The notes under the pieces are model-generated. The model did no database searches. It worked only from the letters and a program-made list of their open reading frames with translations, and was not told the DNA's origin. From Chryseobacterium gleum (GTDB taxonomy: Bacteria > Bacteroidota > Bacteroidia > Flavobacteriales_D > Crocinitomicaceae): DNA of 64,000 bases. This document shows positions 28,184 to 36,831 of this stretch, piece after piece (positions within the stretch are counted from its first letter, which is position 1; every line of letters begins with the position of its first letter). The translations under genes were made by a program, and so were the position numbers. The stretch spans positions 248,001 through 312,000 of the forward strand of contig CAMAXI010000001.1 in NCBI GenBank assembly GCA_945862165.1, read 5' to 3'.

Positions 28184-28630
28184 ATGGCTAAGTCCCAAGA
28201 AACCTACAACAAAAAAGAAAAAGAAAAAAAACGTTTAAAAAAACGTCAAGATAAAAACCTCAAAATGGAGGAACGTAAATCTAATCCTACAGCAAGTGGA
28301 CTAGATGCTATGATGGCTTATGTAGACGAAAACGGTCACATTTCCGATACTCCGCCAGATCCAGCAACAAAGAAAAAAATCGCGCTGTCTAGCATTGAAA
28401 TATCAGTACCTAAACGTGTTGAAGAAGAAATGCCTGCTGTTAGAGTTGGAAGAATTGATTTCTTTAACCACCAAAAAGGTTTTGGATTTATCAAAGAAAA
28501 TGAAACGCAAGAAAAATATTTTGTACACGTACACGGTTTACTTCAAGAAGTAGAAGAAGGAAATGCTGTTTCTTTCGAATTAGAGAGAGGTATGAAAGGT
28601 ATGAATGCTGTAAAAGTTAAGAAAATCTAA
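28184..28630 (+). CDS. cold-shock domain protein with a basic N-terminal extension
   Basis: The 148-residue protein ends in a cold-shock domain (about 88-148): VGRIDFFNHQKGFGFIKEN (RNP1-type KGFGFI) and KYFVHVHGLL (RNP2-type). The first 40 residues are strongly basic and coiled (YNKKEKEKKRLKKRQDKN), as in Bacteroidota members that are longer than the 70-residue CspA. It binds single-stranded RNA or DNA. The leader of about 110 bases could regulate it with temperature, as in cspA, but that is inference. It converges with a DUF1573 gene; only four bases separate the stops. Confidence 0.92.
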   Translation: MAKSQETYNKKEKEKKRLKKRQDKNLKMEERKSNPTASGLDAMMAYVDENGHISDTPPDPATKKKIALSSIEISVPKRVEEEMPAVRVGRIDFFNHQKGFGFIKENETQEKYFVHVHGLLQEVEEGNAVSFELERGMKGMNAVKVKKI

Positions 28631-28634
28631 TAAA

Positions 28635-29123
28635 CTATTTAACAAAAGCCTTAATCTGAATCTCTGTTAGTAGAGGTTCAGTATTGGCTTTAATGGTAAC
28701 TGTTTTTGTTATTTCCCCTATCTGACCTGGTTTTGGATGAAATCCAACTTCTATATAATCCGACTGACCAGGTAATACAGGTGCTTCAGGTTTGTGAGGA
28801 GTAGTACAACCACAGCTCGCAGAAACATCATCAATAATTAACGGTTTTTTTCCTGTATTCGTAACTTTAAACCTACATGTATTATCTGATTCAGGTTTGA
28901 CATTTCCAAAATCATGTAGTTGTTTATCTAATTTAAAAGTTGTTTTAGACTCCTTCATTGCTTTTTCCTGTGCTTCAAACGCCTTTACTTTAGCTGCTAA
29001 TTCAGCATCAGACTCCCCTTCTGTTAAAACTCTTACTCCACTCTCTTCTTCCTTATTTTGTAAAGAAGTTGTGCACGAAGCCAACACAATTAAAATTCCA
29101 AAAGTCAAAAAAAATCGTTTCAT
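28635..29123 (-). CDS. DUF1573 lipoprotein
   Basis: The 162-residue protein has a lipoprotein signal (MKRFFLTFGILIVLASC, Cys at 17) and a C-terminal DUF1573 beta domain of about 100 residues: LHDFGNVKPESDNTCRFKVTN, SCGCTTPHKPEAPVLPGQS. The domain fold is Ig-like, common in Bacteroidota envelope proteins; its function is unknown. A charged linker (AELAAKVKAFEAQEKAMKE) separates the two parts. It is last in a leftward gene run, after the S41 protease, with a 59-base gap. Confidence 0.92.
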   Translation of the reverse strand: MKRFFLTFGILIVLASCTTSLQNKEEESGVRVLTEGESDAELAAKVKAFEAQEKAMKESKTTFKLDKQLHDFGNVKPESDNTCRFKVTNTGKKPLIIDDVSASCGCTTPHKPEAPVLPGQSDYIEVGFHPKPGQIGEITKTVTIKANTEPLLTEIQIKAFVK

Positions 29124-29156
29124 ATATAAAAAATAGTTGTTGAATTTTCATCCACA

Positions 29157-29190
29157 TTCTTCACTCGTCATTTCGTCACTCTTCACTCAA
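29157..29190. repeat. cactcgtcatttcgtcact word repeat at a gene end
   Basis: Tandem cactc words run into the S41 protease gene; the TGA stop is part of the word and the last residues (Leu-Glu) are covered by it. Confidence 0.75.
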
Positions 29191-30775
29191 GCCCTGCTTT
29201 CTCAAAACTTCCATTCTTCAAGGTTTTCAATGCCTCCTGAAGAATATCATTCCGCTCATTGTAAATTCTATAAAACTCTGTAGCACCCCATAAATCTTGC
29301 GCTATCATCGATTTCAAAAATAATTTGATCAATTTTTCACTTGCAGGATATTCTTTTTCATCCAACTTCAATGTTGGTTGCTCTTTGGATAAATAATTGA
29401 AAAATTCATCCATAAAAAGCTTATCACAATTAAACTTAGTTAAATAAGTATCAAAAGTCGGGTAATCTATCTTTAATTTATCTCTGTTTTTATTAACGTA
29501 CGTTAATGTAAAACTGTTAAAAGCTCCAGTACCTAGAATAGAACGGAAATAAGCTGTAAACTCATTGGTGTCTAAAGGAACAAACACATCTGGCATAATA
29601 CCGCCACCACCATATACCGTTCGCTGTTTAACCAACGTTTTGTATTTTAAAGAATCGGGGAATTTTATACTATCTTGATTCATCAATTCCCCATGTTTTA
29701 GACGTTTCAAAACATCGTTATGATACTCTTCTGAATTTTCCCCATATGGTTTTTGAATATTTCTACCAGTCGGTGTGTAATAACGTGCAATAGTCAATCG
29801 AATTTGGGAACCATCCGATAAATCAATTGGTCGTTGTACTAATCCTTTTCCAAAGGTTCTTCTTCCTACAATTAATCCTCTGTCCCAATCTTGAATTGCT
29901 CCAGAAACAATTTCACTTGCGGATGCAGAATTTTCATTCACTAATACAATCAGTTTTCCTTTTTCAAACACTCCTTTTGTATCGCAATTCATGTCTTGTC
30001 TAGGTTGGTGTTTTCCTTGAGAATACACCACCAATTTATCTTTTGTTAAAAACTCATCGCTGACAGTTTTAGCTGCAAACATTAAGCCTCCACCGTTATC
30101 TTGTAAATCTAAAATTAAATTTTTCATTCCATTTTTAACAAGTTCAGCCAAACTTGCTTTAATTTCATCAGTAGTTGTGTGTGAAAAACTATTCAATTTT
30201 AAATAACCAGTCTCCGGTGTAATCATATAATAACAATCTACGGAATGCATTGGTATTTTACCTCTGGTGATTTCAAATTTCAAAATATCCGGTTCGCCTT
30301 TTCGAAGTACTTCAACGATTACTTTTGTCCCTAAATCTCCCATTAATTTTTCACGGACTTGCGAATTTTTCAACTTAACATTAGCAATATTATCTGCTCC
30401 AACTTTTACAATTTTATCCCCAGCGCGCAAACCTACTTTTTCAGAAGGACCTCCCGGAATAGTTGCAACAACAATTAATGTATCTTTCAATAATTGAAAA
30501 CGTATTCCAACACCAAAAAAACTTCCATTAATTTGCTGATTTGCATCATCCACATCTTCTTTGGAAATATATACGGAATGTGGATCCAACTTCTCTAATG
30601 CTGCAACTATTGCTGTTTCTGTAATTTCTTTGGAATTAACATCGTCTACATACATGTAATTTATGTAGTTGTATATTTCTTCGATTTTTTTAACATCTTT
30701 CAATAAGTCATTCTTTTGAGAAAAAGAAAGTAGTGATAGGAATAAAAATGAGATGACAAATAATTTATGGAACAT
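29183..30775 (-). CDS. S41-family C-terminal processing protease
   Basis: The 530-residue protein has a signal peptide (MFHKLFVISFLFLSLLSFS). A PDZ domain follows at about 85-170 (VGIRFQLLKDTLIVVATIPGGPSEKVGLRAGDKIV), then the S41 core with the catalytic Ser in NENSASASEIVSGA and the Lys in GRRTFGKGLVQ. A long C-terminal extension of about 130 residues is typical of Bacteroidota members. It is a periplasmic CtpA/Prc-like protease. It precedes the DUF1573 lipoprotein in the same leftward direction. Active-site residues are present. Exact substrate unknown. Confidence 0.95.
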   Translation of the reverse strand: MFHKLFVISFLFLSLLSFSQKNDLLKDVKKIEEIYNYINYMYVDDVNSKEITETAIVAALEKLDPHSVYISKEDVDDANQQINGSFFGVGIRFQLLKDTLIVVATIPGGPSEKVGLRAGDKIVKVGADNIANVKLKNSQVREKLMGDLGTKVIVEVLRKGEPDILKFEITRGKIPMHSVDCYYMITPETGYLKLNSFSHTTTDEIKASLAELVKNGMKNLILDLQDNGGGLMFAAKTVSDEFLTKDKLVVYSQGKHQPRQDMNCDTKGVFEKGKLIVLVNENSASASEIVSGAIQDWDRGLIVGRRTFGKGLVQRPIDLSDGSQIRLTIARYYTPTGRNIQKPYGENSEEYHNDVLKRLKHGELMNQDSIKFPDSLKYKTLVKQRTVYGGGGIMPDVFVPLDTNEFTAYFRSILGTGAFNSFTLTYVNKNRDKLKIDYPTFDTYLTKFNCDKLFMDEFFNYLSKEQPTLKLDEKEYPASEKLIKLFLKSMIAQDLWGATEFYRIYNERNDILQEALKTLKNGSFEKAGLE

Positions 30776-30851
30776 ACTATTTTTTTAAGTTGATTAAAAT
30801 TAACGGATTTTTTAGAAATATATTTAATGCTATATGATTTTTTGGGAAGAT

Positions 30852-31154
30852 TTAACTAAACCAAACATCTCTAATCATTACGCAGCCAGCAGTTTCATTC
30901 ACTCGCTGAATAATTATTGATTTACCCTGCATTAATTCATCCCGCATTACCGATGAATCAAGAGATAAATGTAATACTTGATTCTGAATAAATATTTTTT
31001 TTGTCCGAGAAGAAACTGCCCTCCCCATCATTTCTTCCCACTTATTGATAATCTCCATTTCTTTCATACGACCATCTAAACCATAAGCTTTCATTAACTT
31101 ATCAATCACATCACCTAATGTACTTTGATTAGAAATTCTTTTACGCTCGTCCAT
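30852..31154 (-). CDS. DUF721 (DciA-like) protein
   Basis: This 100-residue protein fits DUF721/DciA: MDERKRISNQSTLGDVIDKLMKAY, then MKEMEIINKWEEMMGRAVSSRTKKIFIQNQVLHLSL. DciA helps load the replicative helicase in bacteria without DnaC/DnaI; Bacteroidota lack those. The gene starts one base after the recF stop, so recF and this gene are co-transcribed and may share a replication-repair role. Length is short but usual for Bacteroidota DUF721 proteins. Function by family only. Confidence 0.88.
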   Translation of the reverse strand: MDERKRISNQSTLGDVIDKLMKAYGLDGRMKEMEIINKWEEMMGRAVSSRTKKIFIQNQVLHLSLDSSVMRDELMQGKSIIIQRVNETAGCVMIRDVWFS

Positions 31155-31155
31155 A

Positions 31156-32253
31156 TTATTCTTGAATTAATTCAACCATGTCAAACAACTTGTAATCCAT
31201 GGATATACGGTTAAATATTATTGCTACTCGTTCTTTATCTGTATCGGTAACCAACACTTGTCCGAAAACATTATCCGAAACTAATTTCATTAATTTTTCT
31301 ACCCGATGATTATCTAGTTTATCAAAAATATCATCTAACAATAAAATTGGCTTCTTATTCAATTGTTTTTTCAACCAATCAAATTGCGCCAATCGCAATG
31401 CTATCACAAAGGACTTTTGTTGTCCCTGCGAACCAAATTTCTTCACTAAATGATTATTGATTAAGAATACAAAATCATCCTTATGAATACCTGCGTTGGT
31501 ATAACCAGAAAAGGAATCCTTTTTTAAATTTTGAACTAATAAATCTGCAAACGAAGCTTCATTTAATTGTGATTTATATTCTAGTTTTACGTGTTCTGAT
31601 TCGTTTCCAATAAATTCATAATAATATTGAAAGGTTGGTATAAATTCTTTTAAAAAAGCAAGTCGTTTTTGATAGATTACATTACCGATTAACTCCAACT
31701 GCATGTCCCAAACCTCAATGCTTTCACGCTCAAAGAACCCATTATCATAAAACTGTTTTAACAACATATTACGTTGGTCCAACACTTTATTGTACTTAAC
31801 TAAACTATAAAGGTATTCCCGGTCAAATTGAGAAATGATACCATCTATCCAACGTCGGCGAGATTCACTCCCTTCTGAAATCAAATCTCGGTCGTACGGA
31901 GAAATTATTACCGAAGGAAATTCACCGATATGATCACCTAATTTTTCGTAATTAACTTTATTTCGTTTTACGACTTTCTTCTCTCCTGCTTTTACCGCAC
32001 AGTAAATCTCTACCTCATCCCCCTCGACATCCCACAAGCCTTGAACAACAAAAAACTTCTCGTCAAATCGTATGTTTTGCTTATCGATAGGATTCAAATA
32101 GGACTTACACATACTTAAATAGTGAACTGCGTCCAACACATTTGTTTTACCAATTCCATTCCTACCAACAAAGCAATTCACTCCAGGTTCAAGTGAAAAT
32201 TCCGCCTGATCGTAATTCTTAAAATTGATTAAATTAATATGCTTTAAATACAT
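31156..32253 (-). CDS. recF: DNA replication and repair protein RecF
   Basis: The 365-residue protein has the RecF blocks: MYLKHINLINFKNYDQAEFSL, the P-loop GRNGIGKTN, the signature SFVIALRLAQFDWLK and Walker B LLLDDIFDKLD. It is an ABC-type ATPase that loads RecA at DNA gaps together with RecO and RecR; recR lies in this window at 25464. It is followed by the DUF721 gene and preceded by two genes of unknown function in a leftward run. A repeat-filled gap (32254-32364) lies before it. Confidence 0.97.
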   Translation of the reverse strand: MYLKHINLINFKNYDQAEFSLEPGVNCFVGRNGIGKTNVLDAVHYLSMCKSYLNPIDKQNIRFDEKFFVVQGLWDVEGDEVEIYCAVKAGEKKVVKRNKVNYEKLGDHIGEFPSVIISPYDRDLISEGSESRRRWIDGIISQFDREYLYSLVKYNKVLDQRNMLLKQFYDNGFFERESIEVWDMQLELIGNVIYQKRLAFLKEFIPTFQYYYEFIGNESEHVKLEYKSQLNEASFADLLVQNLKKDSFSGYTNAGIHKDDFVFLINNHLVKKFGSQGQQKSFVIALRLAQFDWLKKQLNKKPILLLDDIFDKLDNHRVEKLMKLVSDNVFGQVLVTDTDKERVAIIFNRISMDYKLFDMVELIQE

Positions 32254-32268
32254 TTCATCTTATATCTA

Positions 32269-32363
32269 GGTTCCTGAGGCTCTCGAAGGACCGTTACTCG
32301 TCACTCGTCACTCAATAAGGTTTCTGAGGCTAGTTTACCTTGAGCCTTTCGAAAGGAAGGACC
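32269..32363. repeat. REP-like elements around a cactcgt word
   Basis: ggttcctgaggctctcgaag (32269-32288) and a longer relative at 32319-32363 flank cgttactcgtcactcgtcac (32293-32312). The pattern cctgagNNtgtcgaagg is shared with 7755 and 15914. Confidence 0.65.
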
Positions 32364-32364
32364 A

Positions 32365-32691
32365 CTACTCGCTTCGTAAATCCGATTTTTCTAAATCAAC
32401 CACAATGGAACCAAAATCAATCACAAACCATTCTAAAAACAACTCCATTGTTAATTTTTCTGGCCAATATTCTTCTTCATCTGTTACACTTGAAAGTTCA
32501 TTTTTGAACATCTTTTTAAAGTTCTTCTCTAAAACGGGTTCAAAATCAAAAAAATCTTCTTCAACCAGATATACTGTTCCTTCTGTTGCATCTTCTGCAT
32601 CAAATTTCACTTCTGTATTATACTGATTTGCCCAATCCCAAAATGCTTGTCGAGGATGGATGGTAATATAACTACGGTTTACTATTTTCAT
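32365..32691 (-). CDS. unknown small acidic protein
   Basis: This 108-residue protein starts MKIVNRSYITIHPRQAFWDW and is rich in acidic and aromatic residues (YLVEEDFFDFEPVL, TDEEEYWPEKL). It shows no signal or membrane segment, so it is probably cytoplasmic. The gene overlaps the upstream lipoprotein gene by 20 bases, which supports co-transcription. The family is uncharacterised in Bacteroidota as far as I can tell. Function unknown. Confidence 0.8.
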   Translation of the reverse strand: MKIVNRSYITIHPRQAFWDWANQYNTEVKFDAEDATEGTVYLVEEDFFDFEPVLEKNFKKMFKNELSSVTDEEEYWPEKLTMELFLEWFVIDFGSIVVDLEKSDLRSE

Positions 32692-33313
32692 TTTTTGAGG
32701 ATACGTTTAATTGTTCGAACCATTCTGTTTTCTTTCCCTTATTCTGAAAAAGTACATATTTCCAAGTACTTCCAAAACCCAAAGTATCTAATAATGTCAA
32801 AATATCGTCTTTATTTAGTTGATTTTTAGACTCCAACAACAATAGACTTCGATGCTGTAGTAAAAGTACAAAAGCATTTGGTGAAACACGCACTTTATCT
32901 CCAAACTTCAGGGATAAATGTTTGTCTCCAAAATTATCTAACCAATTATAAAAAGTATTCTCTGCAACATTGGTATCTACATATTTCCAATGTTTGTAAA
33001 CAAAGGAATCTATGGGAGCAATCACATACCACTTTTCGGATTTAACTGGATTAAATCGGTCAGGAAATAACAAATTGGTAATAAGCTGAACCCGATGTTC
33101 AGAAAACCCGAATGTATCCACTAACTTTTTAGAAAAAAAAGAAAGGGAATCGAATGCCCGCATCTTTAAATGCACGGAGTCTAATTTAGTATCTTCTTCT
33201 GATAAATAGCGTTCAGATGGTTTATTTAAATCATCCAGTGTTACTTCTTTTTGATCGGAAGCTTGACAAGCAACAATTATTAATAACAAAAATAAGCCCC
33301 AAACGATTTTCAT
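32672..33313 (-). CDS. unknown lipoprotein
   Basis: The 213-residue protein begins MKIVWGLFLLLIIVAC, a clear lipoprotein signal with Cys at 16. The rest is mostly helical with no recognised motif (FDSLSFFSKKLVDTFGFSEHRVQLI). It is the first gene of the leftward run through recF. A -7 element (TAACTTTG) ends only four bases before the ATG, so the message is probably leaderless. It overlaps the next gene by 20 bases. Function unknown. Confidence 0.8.
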   Translation of the reverse strand: MKIVWGLFLLLIIVACQASDQKEVTLDDLNKPSERYLSEEDTKLDSVHLKMRAFDSLSFFSKKLVDTFGFSEHRVQLITNLLFPDRFNPVKSEKWYVIAPIDSFVYKHWKYVDTNVAENTFYNWLDNFGDKHLSLKFGDKVRVSPNAFVLLLQHRSLLLLESKNQLNKDDILTLLDTLGFGSTWKYVLFQNKGKKTEWFEQLNVSSKNENSKP

Positions 33314-33317
33314 ACAT

Positions 33318-33348
33318 CAAAGTTAACACGCAAAAACGTAGGACACAA
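33318..33348 (-). promoter_or_regulatory. promoter of the leftward run, leaderless type
   Basis: Read on the minus strand: TTG (33348-33346), 20-base spacer, TAACTTTG (33325-33318). Four bases then separate it from the ATG at 33313. The start of transcription must lie at or beside the start codon. Confidence 0.7.
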
Positions 33349-33375
33349 AAAAACCCAAGACTTTCACCTTGGGTT
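33347..33375 (-). terminator. terminator of the small membrane protein gene
   Basis: On the minus strand AACCCAAG (33375-33368) pairs with CTTGGGTT (33359-33352) and a T-run follows (33353-33347). It ends the gene at 33401 and lies against the promoter of the next leftward gene. Confidence 0.85.
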
Positions 33376-33400
33376 CTAACTAACTATTTACAAACAATTC

Positions 33401-33685
33401 TTATTTCTCAATAAACACAAAGTAAATTATCAAAATAAAATCAATTGCCACACTTAAAATCGCTGATCTCCAAATCCACTTCATCGGAGTGACAGCTAAC
33501 AACAAACTTAATGTTGTCATGGTTGGTACAACACACAAAATAAGTGTTCCCGTATATTTAATTGCACCTAAACCAACCGCTACTCCTCCAACACAACCAA
33601 CAACTAACAAAATTATACTGATTAATCCAAATCGATTAAATTCTGATTCATTTATAACACTTGCTTCCATACTTTTAGTTCCCAT
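33401..33685 (-). CDS. small membrane protein, unknown
   Basis: This 94-residue protein has three hydrophobic segments: FGLISIILLVVGCVGGVAVGLGAI, TLILCVVPTMTTLSLLLAV and SAILSVAIDFILIIYFVFI. A frame on the opposite strand is less coherent, which supports the leftward reading. A good terminator sits 26 bases after the stop. No family recognised. It is probably an inner-membrane protein. Function unknown. Confidence 0.75.
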   Translation of the reverse strand: MGTKSMEASVINESEFNRFGLISIILLVVGCVGGVAVGLGAIKYTGTLILCVVPTMTTLSLLLAVTPMKWIWRSAILSVAIDFILIIYFVFIEK

Positions 33686-33839
33686 TTTTCTTTGTTTTTG
33701 TATAGTACAAAGATTTGAAAATCAAGAAGGATATAGAATGATAGCAATTAGAAAAAAAACTGATTTTTGTCAGAAAAAAAAGCCGTGAAATACATCCACA
33801 GCTAATTAGTGTTATAATCGACCCAAAAAGTCCAAGTTC

Positions 33840-33875
33840 TGATGTCTAAAGTCTAATATCTGTCATCTAATTAGA
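33840..33875. repeat. gtctaatatctgtctaatt word repeat at the purC end
   Basis: Words such as gtctaaagtctaatatctg lead into the purC 3' end. The last residues (Glu-Ser-Asn-stop) lie within ctaattagactcc. Confidence 0.65.
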
Positions 33876-34814
33876 CTCCAAATATGCTTCTACATTTTTT
33901 TGAATTCTTGCTTCGATGTTTGCATTATCTGCTTTAACAAACGTAGTACCCGAAATTTTCTCGAAAAGTTCAATGTAACGATCCGTAACTAATTGTACAA
34001 ATTCTTCTGGCATGTTTGGAATTGTTTGTCCTTCCAATCCTTGAAAATGATTATCAATCAACCATTGCCGCACAAACTCTTTGGATAATTGTTTTTGATT
34101 TTCTCCTTTGTCTTGTCTATCTTGGTAACCATCCGCATAGAAATAGCGGGAAGAATCTGGCGTATGAATTTCATCAATTAAGATTACTTTACCATCTTTT
34201 ATTCCAAATTCATATTTCGTATCCACTAACAACAAACCTCTTTCTGAAGCCATTTCTGAACCTCGTTGAAACAAAGCGCGCGTGTAGGCTTCTAATTGCT
34301 CATAAATTTCTTTTGGCACGTAATTTTTCGCAATGATTTCTTCTCGTGAAATATCTTCATCGTGACCAGCGTCCGCTTTCAATGTTGGAGTAATTATTGG
34401 CTCTGGAAAACGATCGTTTTCTTTTAAACCTTCTGGTAATTGCACACCACATACTTCACGTTTTCCTAAAGCATACTCACGTGCCGCGTGACCAGCTAAA
34501 TAACCACGTATTACCATTTCTACACGAATCGGTTCACACTTAATCCCTACAGAAACCGATGGGTCTGGCGTAGCTAACAACCAATTCGGAACGATATCTT
34601 TTGTAGCATTTAAAAACAAGGTTGCTATCTGGTTCAATACTTGTCCTTTAAACGGTATCCCTTTAGGTAAAACATGATCAAATGCAGAAATACGATCGGA
34701 TGCTATCATTACAACTAAATCATTATCTAATGTATAAACATCTCTCACTTTTCCTTTATAAACTGATAACTGTCCAGGAAAATTATAATTAGTGGTACTT
34801 ATAGTGTTACTCAT
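33867..34814 (-). CDS. purC: SAICAR synthase
   Basis: The 315-residue protein matches the long PurC type: [81 protein letters not shown] and [10 protein letters not shown]. It joins aspartate to CAIR in purine synthesis, in the cytoplasm. It is 70-80 residues longer than the E. coli enzyme, as in yeast ADE1 and other Bacteroidota. The C-terminus (AYLESN) sits in a word repeat. It is 80 bases from phoH, which lies upstream in the same leftward direction. Confidence 0.97.
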   Translation of the reverse strand: MSNTISTTNYNFPGQLSVYKGKVRDVYTLDNDLVVMIASDRISAFDHVLPKGIPFKGQVLNQIATLFLNATKDIVPNWLLATPDPSVSVGIKCEPIRVEMVIRGYLAGHAAREYALGKREVCGVQLPEGLKENDRFPEPIITPTLKADAGHDEDISREEIIAKNYVPKEIYEQLEAYTRALFQRGSEMASERGLLLVDTKYEFGIKDGKVILIDEIHTPDSSRYFYADGYQDRQDKGENQKQLSKEFVRQWLIDNHFQGLEGQTIPNMPEEFVQLVTDRYIELFEKISGTTFVKADNANIEARIQKNVEAYLESN

Positions 34815-34849
34815 TGTTAAATTATAAATTAGTTTATTAATCTCTTTTG

Positions 34850-34910
34850 TCTAATCTCTTTTTGTCTTTTGTCTAATATCTTTTTGTCTTTTGTCTAATA
34901 TCTAATGTCT
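34850..34910. repeat. gtcttttgtctaatct word repeat at the phoH end
   Basis: Three to four copies of tttttgtcttttgtctaat lie between purC and phoH. The last phoH residues (Asp-Ile-Arg-Tyr-stop) are encoded by the word attagatattag on the minus strand. Confidence 0.8.
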
Positions 34911-35863
34911 TTATCCACTGCCTCACTCGCTTCTTTCTTCTCAAATGCTTCAATTATTTTTTTAACCAAAGGATGACGAATAACATCATTTTGATTTAAG
35001 CGAACAACTCCAATATCTTCTACTCCTTTTAATGCGTCTAATGCATAAGATAAACCCGAACGTTGTTTAGAAGGCAAATCAATTTGCGACATATCTCCTG
35101 TTACTATAAACTGTGCTGTTTGTCCCATGCGGGTCAAAAACATCTTCATTTGCATCACGGTAGCATTTTGAGCCTCATCCAAAATAACAAAAGCGTTATC
35201 CAAAGTTCTTCCTCGCATAAACGCCAATGGCGCAATTTCAATAATACCATATTCCATCATCTGAATTAATTTTTCAGGTGGAATCATATCTCGTAAAGCA
35301 TCATATAAAGGCATCATGTAAGGATCTAGTTTATCCTTCATATCTCCTGGTAAAAATCCAAGATTTTCGCCTGCTTCAACTGCAGGTCTAGTTAAAACAA
35401 TACGTTTAACCTCTTTTGCTTTTAATGCACGAACTGCTAAAGCGATTGCTGTGTATGTTTTCCCTGTTCCAGCAGGACCAACAGCGAACACCATTGCATG
35501 TTTATTTGCTTCTGCTACAAGCTTTTGCTGGTTAATTGTTTTTGCTTTTATTTTTGACCCGTTATTTCCGTGTACTAACACTTCGTCCCCTTGTGTGACT
35601 GGTTTTAAACTAGGGTCTTCTAGTAGAATTTGTTCAATGATATTTTCATTCAATGTGTTATAACGATGAAAATACTCCATCAATTGATTTAATTTTCGCT
35701 CAAACAAAGCAATTACTTCATCATCCCCGATCAATGTCAAATCATTCCCTCTTGAAACTATTTTTAATTTCGGATAATAACGTTTAAGTATTTGTAAATA
35801 CACGTTATTAACTCCAAAAAAATCAACTGGATTAATCCCTTCTAATGTGCAAATTTTCTCCAA
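34895..35863 (-). CDS. phoH: PhoH-family ATPase
   Basis: The 322-residue protein has the PhoH features: Walker A GPAGTGKTYTAIALA near 130, the LTRPAVEAGENLGFLPGD block, FMRGRTLDNAFVILDEAQNA (Walker B) and the GDMSQIDLP block. An N-terminal small domain precedes these. PhoH is an ATP-binding protein with a helicase-like fold, linked in E. coli (YbeZ) to ribosome maturation and stress; the exact job is not certain. The protein ends inside a word repeat. Its own promoter lies at 35925-35932. Confidence 0.95.
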   Translation of the reverse strand: MEKICTLEGINPVDFFGVNNVYLQILKRYYPKLKIVSRGNDLTLIGDDEVIALFERKLNQLMEYFHRYNTLNENIIEQILLEDPSLKPVTQGDEVLVHGNNGSKIKAKTINQQKLVAEANKHAMVFAVGPAGTGKTYTAIALAVRALKAKEVKRIVLTRPAVEAGENLGFLPGDMKDKLDPYMMPLYDALRDMIPPEKLIQMMEYGIIEIAPLAFMRGRTLDNAFVILDEAQNATVMQMKMFLTRMGQTAQFIVTGDMSQIDLPSKQRSGLSYALDALKGVEDIGVVRLNQNDVIRHPLVKKIIEAFEKKEASEAVDKDIRY

Positions 35864-35924
35864 AAATATTCGTTATAAAATGTGTAATTGAACTTTCTTG
35901 TTAGAATAAATCTTAATTTTACAC

Positions 35925-35932
35925 CAAAGTTA
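35925..35932 (-). promoter_or_regulatory. putative -7 element of phoH
   Basis: TAACTTTG on the minus strand fits TAnnTTTG and gives a leader of about 55 bases. A TTG at a proper -33 distance is not clear (a CAA is 23 bases away). Confidence 0.45.
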
Positions 35933-35967
35933 TATTTTTTTTGTCAATCACACATCAATAATTAAAG

Positions 35968-36831
35968 ATGCCAATAATTACGCTTACAACAGACATGGGT
36001 TTAAAAGACCATTATGTTGCTGCTATAAAGGGTGCAATTCTATCCCATATTGACCAAATACAGATCATTGACATCACACACGAAGTCCAATCTTTTTCCA
36101 TATTACAAGCTACCTTTGTGCTTCAAAATTGTTTTAAAGAGTTTCCAAAAGGCACCATTCATATCATGGGAGTCAATAGCGAACCAATGATTAATTTAAT
36201 GGATGATTCTTTGAGTTCCTACCCTGCAATTATGCAATATAACGACCATTTTTTCATTTCCAATGACAATGGATTTTTTAGTTTGTTAATTGGTGAAAAC
36301 CAACATCAAGGGTTTTGGAGAATAGATGATGTATTATCTTCTAAAAATGTATTTAAATTCCCTACTAAAAACATCTTGGTACCTGCTGCATGTAAAATTG
36401 CGAATGGAACAGAAATAAACACTTTCTGTTCTGAATTTGAAGATTTCCAAAAAGCATATACTTTCCAGCCAGTTTTTGAAGAAAATGTAATCAAAGGAAA
36501 TGTAATTCACATTGACCACTTCGGAAATTTAATTACCAATATAACGCGAACAGACTTTAATAAATTTGACAAAGAGATTCCATTCACTATCTTCTTCCGA
36601 AGAAAAGAATATTTTATTGATACAATTTCTGTATCCTATTCAGATGTTCCCAAAGGGGAAAAAGTAGCAGTTTTTAATTCCAACGATTATCTTGAAATTG
36701 CATTAAATCAAGGTGCAACTGACAGAAGAAATAGTGCAACAGCCCTTTTCGGAATGAGTATAAATGATATTGTACGCGTAGAATTCACCCCTAGAGGATC
36801 AAAAGATACTTTAGAATCTTTATTCCTATGA
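35968..36831 (+). CDS. SAM hydrolase (DUF62/SAM hydroxide adenosyltransferase)
   Basis: The 287-residue protein starts MPIITLTTDMGLKDHYVAAI with the DUF62 Asp residues in TDMG and KDHY. It has GVNSEPM, VIHIDHFGNLITNI (conserved NLITN) and a C-terminal RNSATALFGMSINDIVRVEF strand block. The family splits SAM into adenosine and methionine using water (not the chlorinase or fluorinase reaction, which need halide sites). Its stop overlaps the next ATG. It is cytoplasmic. Confidence 0.93.
   Translation: MPIITLTTDMGLKDHYVAAIKGAILSHIDQIQIIDITHEVQSFSILQATFVLQNCFKEFPKGTIHIMGVNSEPMINLMDDSLSSYPAIMQYNDHFFISNDNGFFSLLIGENQHQGFWRIDDVLSSKNVFKFPTKNILVPAACKIANGTEINTFCSEFEDFQKAYTFQPVFEENVIKGNVIHIDHFGNLITNITRTDFNKFDKEIPFTIFFRRKEYFIDTISVSYSDVPKGEKVAVFNSNDYLEIALNQGATDRRNSATALFGMSINDIVRVEFTPRGSKDTLESLFL

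Noticed and set aside
33489-33788. 99-residue rightward frame
   Set aside because: It is antisense to the small membrane protein gene, whose three clean membrane segments and terminator favour the leftward reading.
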